From positions 102,872 through 166,871 of the forward strand of contig JBDZVD010000001.1 in assembly GCA_040255525.1 (NCBI GenBank): 64,000 nucleotides of DNA, given 5' to 3'. Under the pieces are notes generated by a model. That model did no database searches, was not told the origin of the DNA, and was given only the letters and a program-made list of their open reading frames with translations. Source of the stretch: Rugosimonospora sp040255525. Its GTDB lineage: Bacteria > Actinomycetota > Actinomycetes > Mycobacteriales > Micromonosporaceae. Below, piece by piece: positions 33,408 through 42,379 of the stretch. Made by a program: the position numbers and the translations under genes. Within the stretch, counting starts at the first letter, position 1. Each line of letters starts with the position of its first letter.

Positions 33408-35414
33408 TTGCCCAAACCCCACACCGGCTCTCCCGCCGGGGCGGCGACGGCCCCGGGCGGCGGCGCGTGGCGCGGCGACCGCGCGACCTGGACGGCGCTC
33501 GCCGACCGAATGCTCGCCGCCGCACGGCGGTACGCGTCGCCGGGGCACGCCCGGATCACACCACCCGGCACCGAGGGCGGGTACGGCCGGGACGTGGACG
33601 GGCTGGAGGGCTTCGCCCGTACCTTCCTGCTCGCCGGCTTCCGCATCGCCGGGGAACGCGGCGTCGGGCTGCAGGAGCTGGCCGACTGGTACGCACGGGG
33701 CATCGCGACCGGTACCGACCCGCACTCACCGGAGCGCTGGGTGCGGCTGACCGAACACGGCCAGGCGAAGGTGGAGGCGGCGTCGATCGCGCTGATCCTG
33801 GACCTGACCCGGCCGTGGATCTGGGACCGGCTGAGCCCTTCGGTGCAGGAACGCGTGGTGGAGTACCTGTCCCCCGTCGTGGGCGACGCCACCTACCCGG
33901 ACAACAACTGGCTGTGGTTCCGCCTGGTGGTGCAGACCTTCCTGCGCTCCGTCGGCGGCCCCTGGTCGGCGACGGATATGGCCGACGACCTGGCCCGGCA
34001 CGACTCGTACCGGCGCACCGGCGGGTGGATCGCCGACGGGCCGGCACGGGCCTTCGACCACTACACCGGGTGGGCGCTGCACCTGTACCCGGCACTGTGG
34101 GCCCGGATGTCCGGCGTTGCCGACCTGGCGGCGGACCCGGCCGCCGGCGGGCTGACGCAGCTGCTCGAGGGGCGACGCGAGCGCGACGCGGCGGCGCTGG
34201 ACGCGTACCTGCGCGACGCGGTGACGCTGGTCGGCGGCGACGGCTCACCGCTGATCCAGGGGCGCAGCCTCATCTACCGTTTCGCCGCCGCCGCACCGTT
34301 CTGGGTCGGCGCGCTGGCCGGGGTGCCGTCCCTGCCACCGGGGCAGCTGCGCCACGCCGCGTCCCGCATCGTCGGGCACTTCGTCACCCGCGGCGCCCCC
34401 GACGCCGACGGGCTGCTGACCATGGGCTGGCACGGGCCGTGGCGGCGGCTGGCCCAGTCCTACTCCGGCCCCGGCTCCCCCTACTGGGCGGCCAAGGGCA
34501 TGCTCGGCCTCGCACTGCCCGCCGACCATCCCGTGTGGACGGACCCGCCGGTAGCGCTGCCGGTCGAGACCGGCGACGTGCTACGCGCGCTGCCGGCCCC
34601 GGGGTGGCTGGTCGCCGGTACCGGGAACGACGGGATCGTGCGCGTGGTCAACCACGGTACCGACCACGCCGACGAGGGCGCGGTACTGGCCGACTCGCCG
34701 CTGTACGCCCGGATCGGCTACTCCACCGCGACCTGCCCGGTGCTCGACGACAGCGGCTGGTCGGCCCCGGTCGACCAGTCTGTGACGCTGGTCGACGCGA
34801 CCGGCGCCACCACCCATCGCACCGGCATGCGCACGCTGGCCGCGCGGGTGGACGGCGACGGCGACACGGCCGTCGGGGTCGCCGCGTCGACCGGTGCGGT
34901 GCACTGGGTACACACCGTCGCGAGCGGCCGCGACCACGGCGAGGGCCGCCCCGGAGACGCCCGCCCGGCCGGCCGCGTCACCGCGGTGTCGCTGGTGCGC
35001 CGCGCCTGGGAGGTGCGGCTGTGCACCGTGGACGAGCTGGCCGACGCCGGCTGCGCCGCCGACCTGCGGCTGCGCGTCGGCGGCTGGCCGGCGACGGCGG
35101 GGCTGACCTCCCGCGTGGTGAGCCTGATCGGCAACGGCACCGCCGGCCTCACTGTCCACGACGACGCCGGCCCGCTGGGCTCGCCCGTACGGGTGCCCTG
35201 GCTGGACCACGCCGCACACCCCGATGCCTGGGTGGCGGCGCTCATCGAACTGTCCGGCGGCGACCCACCGCCGGAGCCGCCCGCCTGCCGCGTCGACCTC
35301 GACACGGCCGGCGGGTCGGGCCTGGACGTACGGGTCGAGTGGCCCGATGGCGTCCGCACCCGTACCCGAATCGACATCCACCCCTCGACCGGAAGCCGCG
35401 ACGGCGACCGGTGA
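33408..35414 (+). CDS. DUF2264 domain protein, carbohydrate-locus associated
   Basis: A 668-residue protein. The helical-barrel N-terminal half contains DGLEGFARTFLLAGFRIAGE, TYPDNNWLWFRLVVQTFLRS and FDHYTGWALHLYPALWARMSG, all typical of DUF2264. The C-terminal third is beta-rich. DUF2264 genes are usually found in uronate-polysaccharide loci; biochemical roles are not well settled, and glycosidase or lyase activity is suspected. No signal peptide, so cytoplasmic. I chose TTG 33408 because GGAGG lies seven bases upstream and the residues before it look non-coding; the upstream frame to 33291 would start inside the -35 promoter box. First gene of the plus-strand operon, followed by the ABC importer. 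Confidence 0.78.
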   Translation: MPKPHTGSPAGAATAPGGGAWRGDRATWTALADRMLAAARRYASPGHARITPPGTEGGYGRDVDGLEGFARTFLLAGFRIAGERGVGLQELADWYARGIATGTDPHSPERWVRLTEHGQAKVEAASIALILDLTRPWIWDRLSPSVQERVVEYLSPVVGDATYPDNNWLWFRLVVQTFLRSVGGPWSATDMADDLARHDSYRRTGGWIADGPARAFDHYTGWALHLYPALWARMSGVADLAADPAAGGLTQLLEGRRERDAAALDAYLRDAVTLVGGDGSPLIQGRSLIYRFAAAAPFWVGALAGVPSLPPGQLRHAASRIVGHFVTRGAPDADGLLTMGWHGPWRRLAQSYSGPGSPYWAAKGMLGLALPADHPVWTDPPVALPVETGDVLRALPAPGWLVAGTGNDGIVRVVNHGTDHADEGAVLADSPLYARIGYSTATCPVLDDSGWSAPVDQSVTLVDATGATTHRTGMRTLAARVDGDGDTAVGVAASTGAVHWVHTVASGRDHGEGRPGDARPAGRVTAVSLVRRAWEVRLCTVDELADAGCAADLRLRVGGWPATAGLTSRVVSLIGNGTAGLTVHDDAGPLGSPVRVPWLDHAAHPDAWVAALIELSGGDPPPEPPACRVDLDTAGGSGLDVRVEWPDGVRTRTRIDIHPSTGSRDGDR

Positions 35415-35483
35415 CCCCAACCCCCGGCGGGTCCGCGACAGCGCGGGCCCGGGCCCCGGGGACGAATACCAAAAGGAGACGGG

Positions 35484-36791
35484 ATGAAGCGCTCGATCGC
35501 GGTCGTCCTCGGCGCCGCCGCCACAGCGATCTCGCTGGTCCTGACCGGCTGTGGCAGCGGGTCCGACTCATCGGACTCCTCGTCGGGTCCGGTCACGCTC
35601 ACCCTGGCCGGGTGGAGCCTGTCCACCACGCCGGAGTTCAAGACCCTCGCGGACGGCTTCCACGCCGCGCACCCCGACGTGACGGTGCAGCTGAAGGAGT
35701 ACGACGCCACCAACTACGACACGCAGATGATCGCCGACCTGGCCGCGGGCAAGGCGCCGGACATCTACGTGCAGAAGAACCTCAAGAACTTCTACACCTA
35801 CCAGCACGGCAAGCAGCTGCTCGACGTCTCCGACGTCGCCAAGCAGCTGGGCGACAGCGTCGGCGGCCTGTCCGACTACCAGGTCGACGGCAAGACCTAC
35901 GCCATCCCGTACCGGCAGGACACCTGGGTCCTGTTCTACAACAAGGACCTCTTCACCAAGGCCGGCGTCCCCGACCCCGACGGGTCCTGGACCTGGGACG
36001 ACTACGTCAACGCCTCCAAGCAGCTGACCGCGAAGCTGAAGAGCGCGGGATCCAAGGCGCTCGGCGACTACGAACACACCTGGCAGTCGACGGTGCAGGG
36101 GTTCGCCCTGGCCCAGACGCCCGGTGCCAGCCTGCAGAGCGGCAACTTCTCCTACCTCAAGCCGTACTACAGCCGGGCGCTGGACCTGCAGAAGTCGGGC
36201 GCGCAGGTCAGCCTCGGCGACGCCACCACCAACAGCCTCACCTACCAGGCGGAGTTCGGCAAGCAGCAGGCGGCCATGATGCTGATGGGCACCTGGTACA
36301 TCGCCACCCTGCTCTCCCAGCAGGCCAGCGGTGACGCGGACCAGTTCCAGTGGGGCATGGCACCGGCGCCGCAGTTCGACAAGAGCACCACGGGCACCTC
36401 GGCCACGCCCGTCAGCTTCGGCGACCCGACCGGCCTGGGCATCAACCCGAAGATCAGCAAGAACAAGGTCGCGGTGGCCAAGCAGTTCCTCGCCTACGCC
36501 GCCGGCACCGACGGCGCCAAGGCGCTGGCCGGCATCGGCATCACCCCGGCCAACACCTCCGCCGTGACCGGCACGTTCTTCGCGCTCAAGGGCATGCCCA
36601 CCGACGACCTGTCGAAGTTCGCGTTCGCCACCCACAACACCAAGCCGGAGAACCCGGTCTCGAAGTACACCGCGGGCCTGCAGAACATCCTCAACGACCT
36701 GCACACCTCGGTGATGTCGGCCAACAAGCCGGTCGACGCCGCGATCACCGATGCGCAGCAGCGGGCCAAGAACGAGGTCCTCAACAAGTAA
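35484..36791 (+). CDS. Sugar ABC transporter substrate-binding lipoprotein
   Basis: A 435-residue extracellular solute-binding protein of family 1. The lipoprotein signal MKRSIAVVLGAAATAISLVL ends in the lipobox LTGC. The mature protein has a Ser-rich tether (GSGSDSSDSSS) and fold landmarks TLAGWSLSTTPEFKTLADGF, YAIPYRQDTWVLFYNKDLF and the hinge segment SWTWDDYVNAS. AAAAGGAGA precedes the ATG. It captures an oligosaccharide for the two permeases downstream. No ATPase gene is in the operon, so a shared MsiK-type ATPase elsewhere is expected, as is common in actinomycetes. Confidence 0.93.
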   Translation: MKRSIAVVLGAAATAISLVLTGCGSGSDSSDSSSGPVTLTLAGWSLSTTPEFKTLADGFHAAHPDVTVQLKEYDATNYDTQMIADLAAGKAPDIYVQKNLKNFYTYQHGKQLLDVSDVAKQLGDSVGGLSDYQVDGKTYAIPYRQDTWVLFYNKDLFTKAGVPDPDGSWTWDDYVNASKQLTAKLKSAGSKALGDYEHTWQSTVQGFALAQTPGASLQSGNFSYLKPYYSRALDLQKSGAQVSLGDATTNSLTYQAEFGKQQAAMMLMGTWYIATLLSQQASGDADQFQWGMAPAPQFDKSTTGTSATPVSFGDPTGLGINPKISKNKVAVAKQFLAYAAGTDGAKALAGIGITPANTSAVTGTFFALKGMPTDDLSKFAFATHNTKPENPVSKYTAGLQNILNDLHTSVMSANKPVDAAITDAQQRAKNEVLNK

Positions 36792-36804
36792 CCGGATCTC
36801 AGCC

Positions 36805-36851
36805 CCCGCGCGGGCACGGTGCGCGTAGCCGCCGCACCGGGCCCGCGCGGG
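36805..36851. repeat. Intercistronic stem-loop between binding protein and permease genes
   Basis: CCCGCGCGGGC (36805-36815) pairs with 36841-36851, and CGGTGCG (36817-36823) pairs with CGCACCG (36833-36839). Together this makes 18 pairs with one mismatch and a 9-base loop. It ends 32 bases before the permease ATG. Such hairpins often protect binding-protein mRNA or reduce read-through, giving excess binding protein. Confidence 0.75.
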
Positions 36852-36883
36852 AGCCCCGTACGACCACTCAACGGGAGTGACCA

Positions 36884-37789
36884 ATGACATCGATGCCCGT
36901 GGCCCGCCGCCGCCGCGGCCGGCTGGTGTGGCGCAACACCCTGGTGGGGTGGAGCTTCCTCCTGCCCAACTTCGTCGGCTTCGCGGTCCTCACCCTGGTA
37001 CCGGTCGTGCTGCTGTTCTACTACGCCTTCACCGACTGGGACGTGTTCGGCGGCGCGCAGTGGTCGGGGCTTGCCAACTACCGGCAGCTGCTGCACGACC
37101 ACAGCTTCTGGACGGCCCTGGAGAACACTCTCTACTACACCGTCGCGCACATCCCGCTGACCCTGGCGGCGTCGCTGGCGCTGGCACTGCTGCTCAACCG
37201 CAAACTGCGCGGGGTGGCGTTCTTCCGTACGGTGGCGTTCTTCCCGTACATCACCTCGATCGTCGCGCTCGCCCAGGTCTGGAACATGCTGTTCAGCCCC
37301 GGCTACGGGCCGATCAACGAGATCCTGCGCTGGGTCGGGATAAGCCACCCGCCGGGGTGGACGACCTCGTCGGACTGGTCGATGCCGGCGGTCATCATCG
37401 TCGGCACCTGGCGCGAGATGGGCTACTACATGCTGCTGTTCCTCGCCGGCCTGCAGACCATCCCCGGCCACCTCTACGAGGCCGCCCGGGTGGACGGCGC
37501 GAACGCCTGGCAACGCTTCCGTGCCGTGACGCTGCCCGGGCTGCGACCCACCACCTTCTTCGTGACGGTGATGCTGACCATCGGCAGCTTCAAGGTCTTC
37601 GACCTGATCCTCGTGATGACCAACGGCGGGCCCGGGCAGTCGACCCTCGTGCTCTCCCAGTTCATCTACCAGAAGGGCTTCGTGGAAAACCAGTTCGGGT
37701 ACGCCTCCGCCGTCTCGATCGTGCTGTTCCTCATCTGCCTCGTGGTAACCGTCGTCCAGTTCGCCGTGAACCGGCGCAGGAGTTCGTGA
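36884..37789 (+). CDS. Sugar ABC transporter permease (MalF type)
   Basis: A 301-residue permease with six predicted membrane helices. It opens TLVGWSFLLPNFVGFAVLTL and has the ATPase-coupling EAA loop EAARVDGANAWQRFRAVTLP. The periplasmic FTDWDVFGGAQWSGLANYRQ segment is typical of family-1 carbohydrate importers. Its stop overlaps the next permease ATG by one base (TGATG). Partner of the preceding binding protein in importing oligosaccharides for cytoplasmic GH88 and heparinase-like action. Confidence 0.93.
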   Translation: MTSMPVARRRRGRLVWRNTLVGWSFLLPNFVGFAVLTLVPVVLLFYYAFTDWDVFGGAQWSGLANYRQLLHDHSFWTALENTLYYTVAHIPLTLAASLALALLLNRKLRGVAFFRTVAFFPYITSIVALAQVWNMLFSPGYGPINEILRWVGISHPPGWTTSSDWSMPAVIIVGTWREMGYYMLLFLAGLQTIPGHLYEAARVDGANAWQRFRAVTLPGLRPTTFFVTVMLTIGSFKVFDLILVMTNGGPGQSTLVLSQFIYQKGFVENQFGYASAVSIVLFLICLVVTVVQFAVNRRRSS

Positions 37790-38679
37790 TGGACGCTCTT
37801 CTGGATGCGCGGCCGTCCGCCCCCGCGGGCCTTGCCGCGCCCCGGCGCGCCGGCAGGCGCCGCAGCCGCGCCTGGCGAGTGCTCGGCTACGTCGTGCTCG
37901 CCGTCGCGGCAGCCGCCGTGCTGCTGCCCTTCTACTGGATGGTCATGTCGTCGCTCAAGACGAACAACGACATCTTCACCCTCCCGGTCAAGTGGGTGCC
38001 GGACAGCGTCGTGTGGCACAACTACGTCGACATCTGGCACAAGTCCGATATGACGACGTGGCTGCGCAACACCCTCGTCCTCTCCGTGGCCGTCACCGCG
38101 CTGCAGGTCTTCACCGGCAGCTTCGCCGCCTACGGCTTCGCCAAGGTCCGCTTCCCCGGCCGCGACGTGCTGTTCCTCGCCTACCTCGCCACGATCGCCG
38201 TGCCCTGGCAGTCGTACATGATCCCGCAGTTCATCCTCATGTCGAAGCTGAGGCTGTCCAACACCCTGTGGTCGATCATCGCGCTGCAGGCGTTCGGCGC
38301 GTTCGGCGTGTTCCTGATGAAACAGTACTACGAATCGATACCCGACGAACTGGTGCAGGCCGCACGCATCGACGGCATGAGCGAGTACGGCATCTACCGA
38401 CGGATCATGCTGCCGCTGTCGGTGCCGGCGCTGGCCAGCCTCACCCTGCTCACGTTCGTCACCACCTGGAACGACTACCTCGGTCCACTGCTGTACCTGC
38501 GCAGCCACAGCATCTGGACCATCCAGATCGGACTCAAGTCGTTCATCACCACCTACAACGCCGAGTACGCGCTCATCATGACCGGCTCAGTGCTGTCCGT
38601 GCTGCCGATCGCGATCATCTTCCTGGTCGGGCAGCGCTACTTCGTCGAGGGCATCGCGTCGACCGGGTTGAAGGGGTGA
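37789..38679 (+). CDS. Sugar ABC transporter permease (MalG type)
   Basis: A 296-residue permease with six membrane helices. MalG-type landmarks are VLLPFYWMVMSSLKTNNDIF, the coupling loop AARIDGMSEYGIYRRIMLPL and TTWNDYLGPLLYL. The C-terminal VGQRYFVEGIASTGLKG is a standard ending of this group. It pairs with the upstream MalF-type permease. ATG 37789 was chosen because it overlaps the previous stop and removes an unlikely 304-residue extension. Confidence 0.93.
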   Translation: MDALLDARPSAPAGLAAPRRAGRRRSRAWRVLGYVVLAVAAAAVLLPFYWMVMSSLKTNNDIFTLPVKWVPDSVVWHNYVDIWHKSDMTTWLRNTLVLSVAVTALQVFTGSFAAYGFAKVRFPGRDVLFLAYLATIAVPWQSYMIPQFILMSKLRLSNTLWSIIALQAFGAFGVFLMKQYYESIPDELVQAARIDGMSEYGIYRRIMLPLSVPALASLTLLTFVTTWNDYLGPLLYLRSHSIWTIQIGLKSFITTYNAEYALIMTGSVLSVLPIAIIFLVGQRYFVEGIASTGLKG

Positions 38680-38684
38680 GCGGC

Positions 38685-39362
38685 ATGCGCATCCGGCACG
38701 AAACCTTCCAGGGCGTCTTCGACCTGGTCTACCTGGGGCTGGTGACCAACCTGCTGCTGGTCGTCGGCTGCCTGCCGCTGGTGACCGGCCTGGTCATCAC
38801 CGACCCCGCCCGGTCGTGGCCGCTGCTGGCCCTGGTGGCCCCGCTGTGCGCGCCCGCGCTGTGCGCCACGTTCGGCGTCTTCGCCGCGTACTCCGAGCGG
38901 CGGTCCACCACCGTGCTGCGCACCTTCGTGCGGGTCTGGCGCACGTCGGCCCGCCGGGCCATGGCTTCGGGTGCCCTGGCCGCCGCCGCACTCGTCGTGC
39001 TCGGCGTCGACACGCGCGCGGCGTGGGGGCGCAGCGTCGGGGCCGCCGCGATCCCGGTGCTGGTCGTGGCGATGGTACTGGTCGCCGCCACGGCACTGCT
39101 GAGCCTGGTGGTCCTCGCCGAGCGACCCACCGTGCGGCTGCGCGACACGCTGCGCGCCTGCCTGTACCTGGCGGTGCGCCGCTGGTACCTGACCGCGGCG
39201 TCGCTGGCCGTGCTCGGCGTCCTGGATGCCTTGCTCACCGCGCGGCCCGCGGTGGCCCTCGGGCTGGCCGCCTCCCCGCTGCTGTACGTGGTGTGGGCCA
39301 ACGGCCGGTACAGCCTTCGCCCGGCGCTGGAACCGGCGGCGCAGCCGGCAACCCGGACATGA
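38685..39362 (+). CDS. YesL family (DUF624) membrane protein
   Basis: A 225-residue membrane protein with about five to six hydrophobic segments. It begins MRIRHETFQGVFDLVYLGLV, then NLLLVVGCLPLVTGLVI, the standard start of DUF624/YesL. YesL genes are commonly found beside sugar-ABC and pectin or uronate catabolic genes, but their role is unknown. ATG 38685 has AAGGGG nine bases upstream; a GTG at 38676 is an in-frame alternative. It lies five bases after the permease stop and is probably co-transcribed. Confidence 0.8.
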   Translation: MRIRHETFQGVFDLVYLGLVTNLLLVVGCLPLVTGLVITDPARSWPLLALVAPLCAPALCATFGVFAAYSERRSTTVLRTFVRVWRTSARRAMASGALAAAALVVLGVDTRAAWGRSVGAAAIPVLVVAMVLVAATALLSLVVLAERPTVRLRDTLRACLYLAVRRWYLTAASLAVLGVLDALLTARPAVALGLAASPLLYVVWANGRYSLRPALEPAAQPATRT

Positions 39363-39424
39363 CGCGAAGCGACTCCACAGCCGGGGTGCATCACCTCCCG
39401 AACGATGAACAGAAGGGAAACCAC

Positions 39425-40606
39425 ATGACGGCGATCGACGTCCGTTTCAGTCCGGACGCCGAGGTGGTGGGTCACGCCGTGACCGCGGCGCTGCGTACGG
39501 TCGACGCGAACCTGGCGGCCTTCGGGGACCGCTACCCCGCCGACACGACCGAGCACGGCCACTACCCACTGCGCCCCACGCCCGACGGCCGCCCCGCGGG
39601 CGCCAACATCGGCTGGACCACCGGATTCTGGCCGGGGATGCTGTGGCTCGCCGCCGACCTGACCGGCGACGAACGCTACCGGCGGGCCGCGTCCGCACAC
39701 GTGCGCAGCTTCGCCGACCGCATCGAGCGCCGCATCGACGTCGAGACGCACGACCTGGGGTTCCTGTACACGCTGTCCTGTGTCACCGGTTGGCGGCGCA
39801 CCGACGACCCCGCCGCGCGGCGCGCCGCGCTGGCCGCCGCCGACCACCTGCTCACCCGCGTGATGGAACCGGCCGGCATCATCCAGGCGTGGGGCGATCT
39901 GAACGACCGCCGGCAGCGTGGCCGCACCATCATCGACAGCCTGATGAACACGCCGCTGCTGTTCTGGGCCAGCCGGATCAGCGGGGATGACCGGTACGCC
40001 GCCGTCGCCCGGCGGCACACCGGCCAATTGCGTGACCACATCCTGCGCCCGGACGACAGCACCTTCCACACGTTCTACTGGGACACCGAGACCGGAGCGC
40101 CGCTGCACGGCGAGACCGAACAGGGCAGCGCCGACGACTCGTGTTGGGCGCGGGGGCAGGCGTGGGGCATCTACGGGTTCGCCCTCGGGCACCGCCACAC
40201 CGGCGACGACTCGTACCTGCACGCCGCCTGCCGGTGCGCCGACGGTTTCCTCGCCCGGCTGCCCGCCGACCGGATCCCCTACTGGGACCTCGTCTTCGCC
40301 GAGGGCAGCGGTGAGGAGCGCGACAGTTCGGCGGCGGCGATCGCGGTCAGCGGACTGCTGGAACTGGCCGGGCGCCTGCCCGCCGGGGCCGACGCCGACC
40401 GCTACCACACCGCCGCCCACGGCATCCTCGGCTCCCTGATCAACCGGTACACTCCCGCAACTGGCGTGTCCCAGGCGTTGATCCTGCACGGCGTCTACGA
40501 CAAACCCAAAGGCGTGGGCGTCGACGAGGGCAACCTGTGGGGCGACTACTTCTACCTGGAGGCGCTGACCCGCACGCAGCGTCCAGAGTGGACCTGCCCC
40601 TGGTGA
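39425..40606 (+). CDS. GH88 unsaturated uronyl hydrolase
   Basis: A 393-residue (alpha/alpha)6-barrel hydrolase of GH88, which removes 4,5-unsaturated uronic acid from oligosaccharide non-reducing ends by hydration. Characteristic segments are NIGWTTGFWPGMLWLA, ETHDLGFLYTLSC with the first conserved Asp, IIDSLMNTPLLFWAS with the catalytic Asp, and QGSADDSCWARGQAWGIYGF. No signal peptide, so it works on imported material, the expected product of a lyase. AGAAGGG precedes ATG 39425. Unsaturated glucuronyl- versus rhamnogalacturonyl-hydrolase specificity is not determined; the length and motifs favour the glucuronyl type. Confidence 0.9.
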   Translation: MTAIDVRFSPDAEVVGHAVTAALRTVDANLAAFGDRYPADTTEHGHYPLRPTPDGRPAGANIGWTTGFWPGMLWLAADLTGDERYRRAASAHVRSFADRIERRIDVETHDLGFLYTLSCVTGWRRTDDPAARRAALAAADHLLTRVMEPAGIIQAWGDLNDRRQRGRTIIDSLMNTPLLFWASRISGDDRYAAVARRHTGQLRDHILRPDDSTFHTFYWDTETGAPLHGETEQGSADDSCWARGQAWGIYGFALGHRHTGDDSYLHAACRCADGFLARLPADRIPYWDLVFAEGSGEERDSSAAAIAVSGLLELAGRLPAGADADRYHTAAHGILGSLINRYTPATGVSQALILHGVYDKPKGVGVDEGNLWGDYFYLEALTRTQRPEWTCPW

Positions 40607-40662
40607 GGCGCGCCGTCACCAGCGCCCGCCCGCCACCGACCGAAAAGGAGAGACCCGACCCG

Positions 40663-41490
40663 ATGGACTACAGGTACCACTGCGACATCCCCGCCGAGCA
40701 CGGCCGCAACACGCTGCCGGTCAACCCGTGCCGCCTGCTCGACTTCACCCTGCTCCGGCTGGACGACGGCCAGTCCTGGTCGGGTTCGTCCGGCGACCGG
40801 GAGATCCTCGCCGTCATCCTGGGCGGCAGGGCCACGTTCACGGTCGGCGCGCACCGGTTCGAGGCGGTCGGCGAGCGGTCGAACGTTTTCTCCGGCAAAC
40901 CGCACTCGGTCTACATCCCGGCCGGCGCGGACGTGACCGTGAGCGCCGTGGCCGGCCCAGTGGAGGTCGCGCTGCCGAGCGCGCCCAGCGACCTGGCCGT
41001 CGAGCCGTACGTCATCGGACCGGACCGGGTGGCCGCCGGCCGGTGGGGTGCGGCCAACTTCGCCCGCCCCTACCACCAGATCCTCACCGAGATCTCCCAG
41101 CCGGACCTGCCGGCCGCCCGGCTCATCGTCGGCGAAACCTACACCCCGTCCGGAAACTGGAGCACCTACCCACCGCACCGGCACACCTATGACAACCTGC
41201 CCACCGAGGCCCAGCACGAGGAGATGTACTACTTCCGGGTCAACCCCGGCGACGGCTTCGGCATCAGCCGCGTCTACACCGACGAGGGCTACGAGGAGAA
41301 CTACACCGTCCGCAACCACGCGATGCAGATGATGCCCTCCGGCTACCACACCGTGGTCAGCGCGCCCGGATACACCACCTATCTCCTGTGGTTTCTCGCC
41401 GGCACCCAGCGCACCCAGGGCGCGCTGGAGGACACCAACCTCGCCTGGGTCAGCCGCACTGTGCCGATGCTGCGCGACCTCGGCCACTGA
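40663..41490 (+). CDS. IolB/KduI-superfamily uronate isomerase
   Basis: A 275-residue double cupin of the IolB/KduI superfamily. The C-terminal cupin carries GNWSTYPPHRHTYDNLP, QHEEMYYFRVNPGDGFGISR and MPSGYHTVVSAPGYTTYLLW, including the two metal-binding His and the Glu. Motif order and length fit IolB (5-deoxy-glucuronate isomerase) more than KduI. No other inositol genes are nearby, while a KduD-type reductase follows 15 bases on, so it probably isomerises 5-keto-4-deoxyuronate, the KduI reaction. AAAAGGAG lies 12 bases upstream of ATG 40663. Function is inferred from context; superfamily membership is firm. Confidence 0.85.
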   Translation: MDYRYHCDIPAEHGRNTLPVNPCRLLDFTLLRLDDGQSWSGSSGDREILAVILGGRATFTVGAHRFEAVGERSNVFSGKPHSVYIPAGADVTVSAVAGPVEVALPSAPSDLAVEPYVIGPDRVAAGRWGAANFARPYHQILTEISQPDLPAARLIVGETYTPSGNWSTYPPHRHTYDNLPTEAQHEEMYYFRVNPGDGFGISRVYTDEGYEENYTVRNHAMQMMPSGYHTVVSAPGYTTYLLWFLAGTQRTQGALEDTNLAWVSRTVPMLRDLGH

Positions 41491-41505
41491 GAAACGGACG
41501 GCCTG

Positions 41506-42270
41506 ATGATTCTCGACAGCTTCCGGCTCGACGGCCGGGTCGCGCTCGTCACCGGCGCCAACCGTGGCCTCGGCGAGGGGTACGCGGTGGCCCTCGCCGA
41601 GGCCGGTGCCGACGTGGCGCTGCTGTCCCGCTCGGATCCCGGCCGCACCGCGGCCCGGATCCGAGCGGCCGGCCGGCGCGCCATCCACCTGCCGGTGGAC
41701 CTGGCCACCGCCGGCCCGGCCGACCTGGGCGCCGCGGTCGCGTCCGCCGTGGACCAGTTGGGACGCCTGGACATCCTGGTCAACAACGCCGGCATCATCC
41801 GCCGCGCGGCGGCCGCGGAGACCACGGAACGGGACTGGGACGACGTGCTGACGGTCAACCTCGACGCCGTGTGGCACCTGTGCCAGGCGGCCGGACTCGT
41901 CATGCTCGCCCAGGGCGGTGGCCGCATCATCAACGTCGCCTCGATGCTGTCCTTCCAGGGCGGCATCCGGGTACCCGCCTACGCGGCCGCCAAGCACGCG
42001 GTCGCCGGGCTGACCAAGGCACTGGCCAACGAGTGGGCGGCCCGGGGCGTGAACGTCAACGCGATCGCGCCCGGCTACATCGCCACCGACAACACCGCTG
42101 CGCTGCGTGAGGACGCGCAGCGCAGCGCGGCGATCCTGGACCGCGTCCCCGCCGGACGGTGGGGCACCCCCGAGGACCTGATGGGCGCAGTCGTGTTCCT
42201 CGCCTCCGACGCGGCGCGCTACGTGCACGGCATCGTGCTGGCGGTCGACGGCGGCTGGCTCGCCCGCTGA
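41506..42270 (+). CDS. kduD: KduD-like 2-deoxy-D-gluconate/2-keto-3-deoxygluconate dehydrogenase (SDR)
   Basis: A 254-residue classical short-chain dehydrogenase. The cofactor motif is TGANRGLGEGYAVALAEAGA, followed by NNAGI. The catalytic Ser, Tyr and Lys lie in INVASMLSF and YAAAKHAVAG. The C-terminal segment ASDAARYVHGIVLAVDGGW is typical of KduD, which reduces 2,5-diketo-3-deoxygluconate to 2-keto-3-deoxygluconate with NADH. Position after the isomerase supports this. ATG 41506 follows the isomerase stop by 15 bases. No KDG kinase or KDPG aldolase is in the window. Confidence 0.85.
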   Translation: MILDSFRLDGRVALVTGANRGLGEGYAVALAEAGADVALLSRSDPGRTAARIRAAGRRAIHLPVDLATAGPADLGAAVASAVDQLGRLDILVNNAGIIRRAAAAETTERDWDDVLTVNLDAVWHLCQAAGLVMLAQGGGRIINVASMLSFQGGIRVPAYAAAKHAVAGLTKALANEWAARGVNVNAIAPGYIATDNTAALREDAQRSAAILDRVPAGRWGTPEDLMGAVVFLASDAARYVHGIVLAVDGGWLAR

Positions 42271-42379
42271 CTGTCTGGCCCCCGTCCCAGCGGTATCCCC
42301 CTTCCTACCGGCAACCGGCCCTCCTCCACACCCTCCCTGCTCATCTGCCCGCTTCACCTTCGCCCCCAAGGAGAAGACG

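Noticed and set aside
33296..36334. 1012-codon frame overlapping DUF2264 and the binding protein
   Set aside because: It crosses two well-supported genes in another frame and is almost entirely Arg/Pro/Gly.
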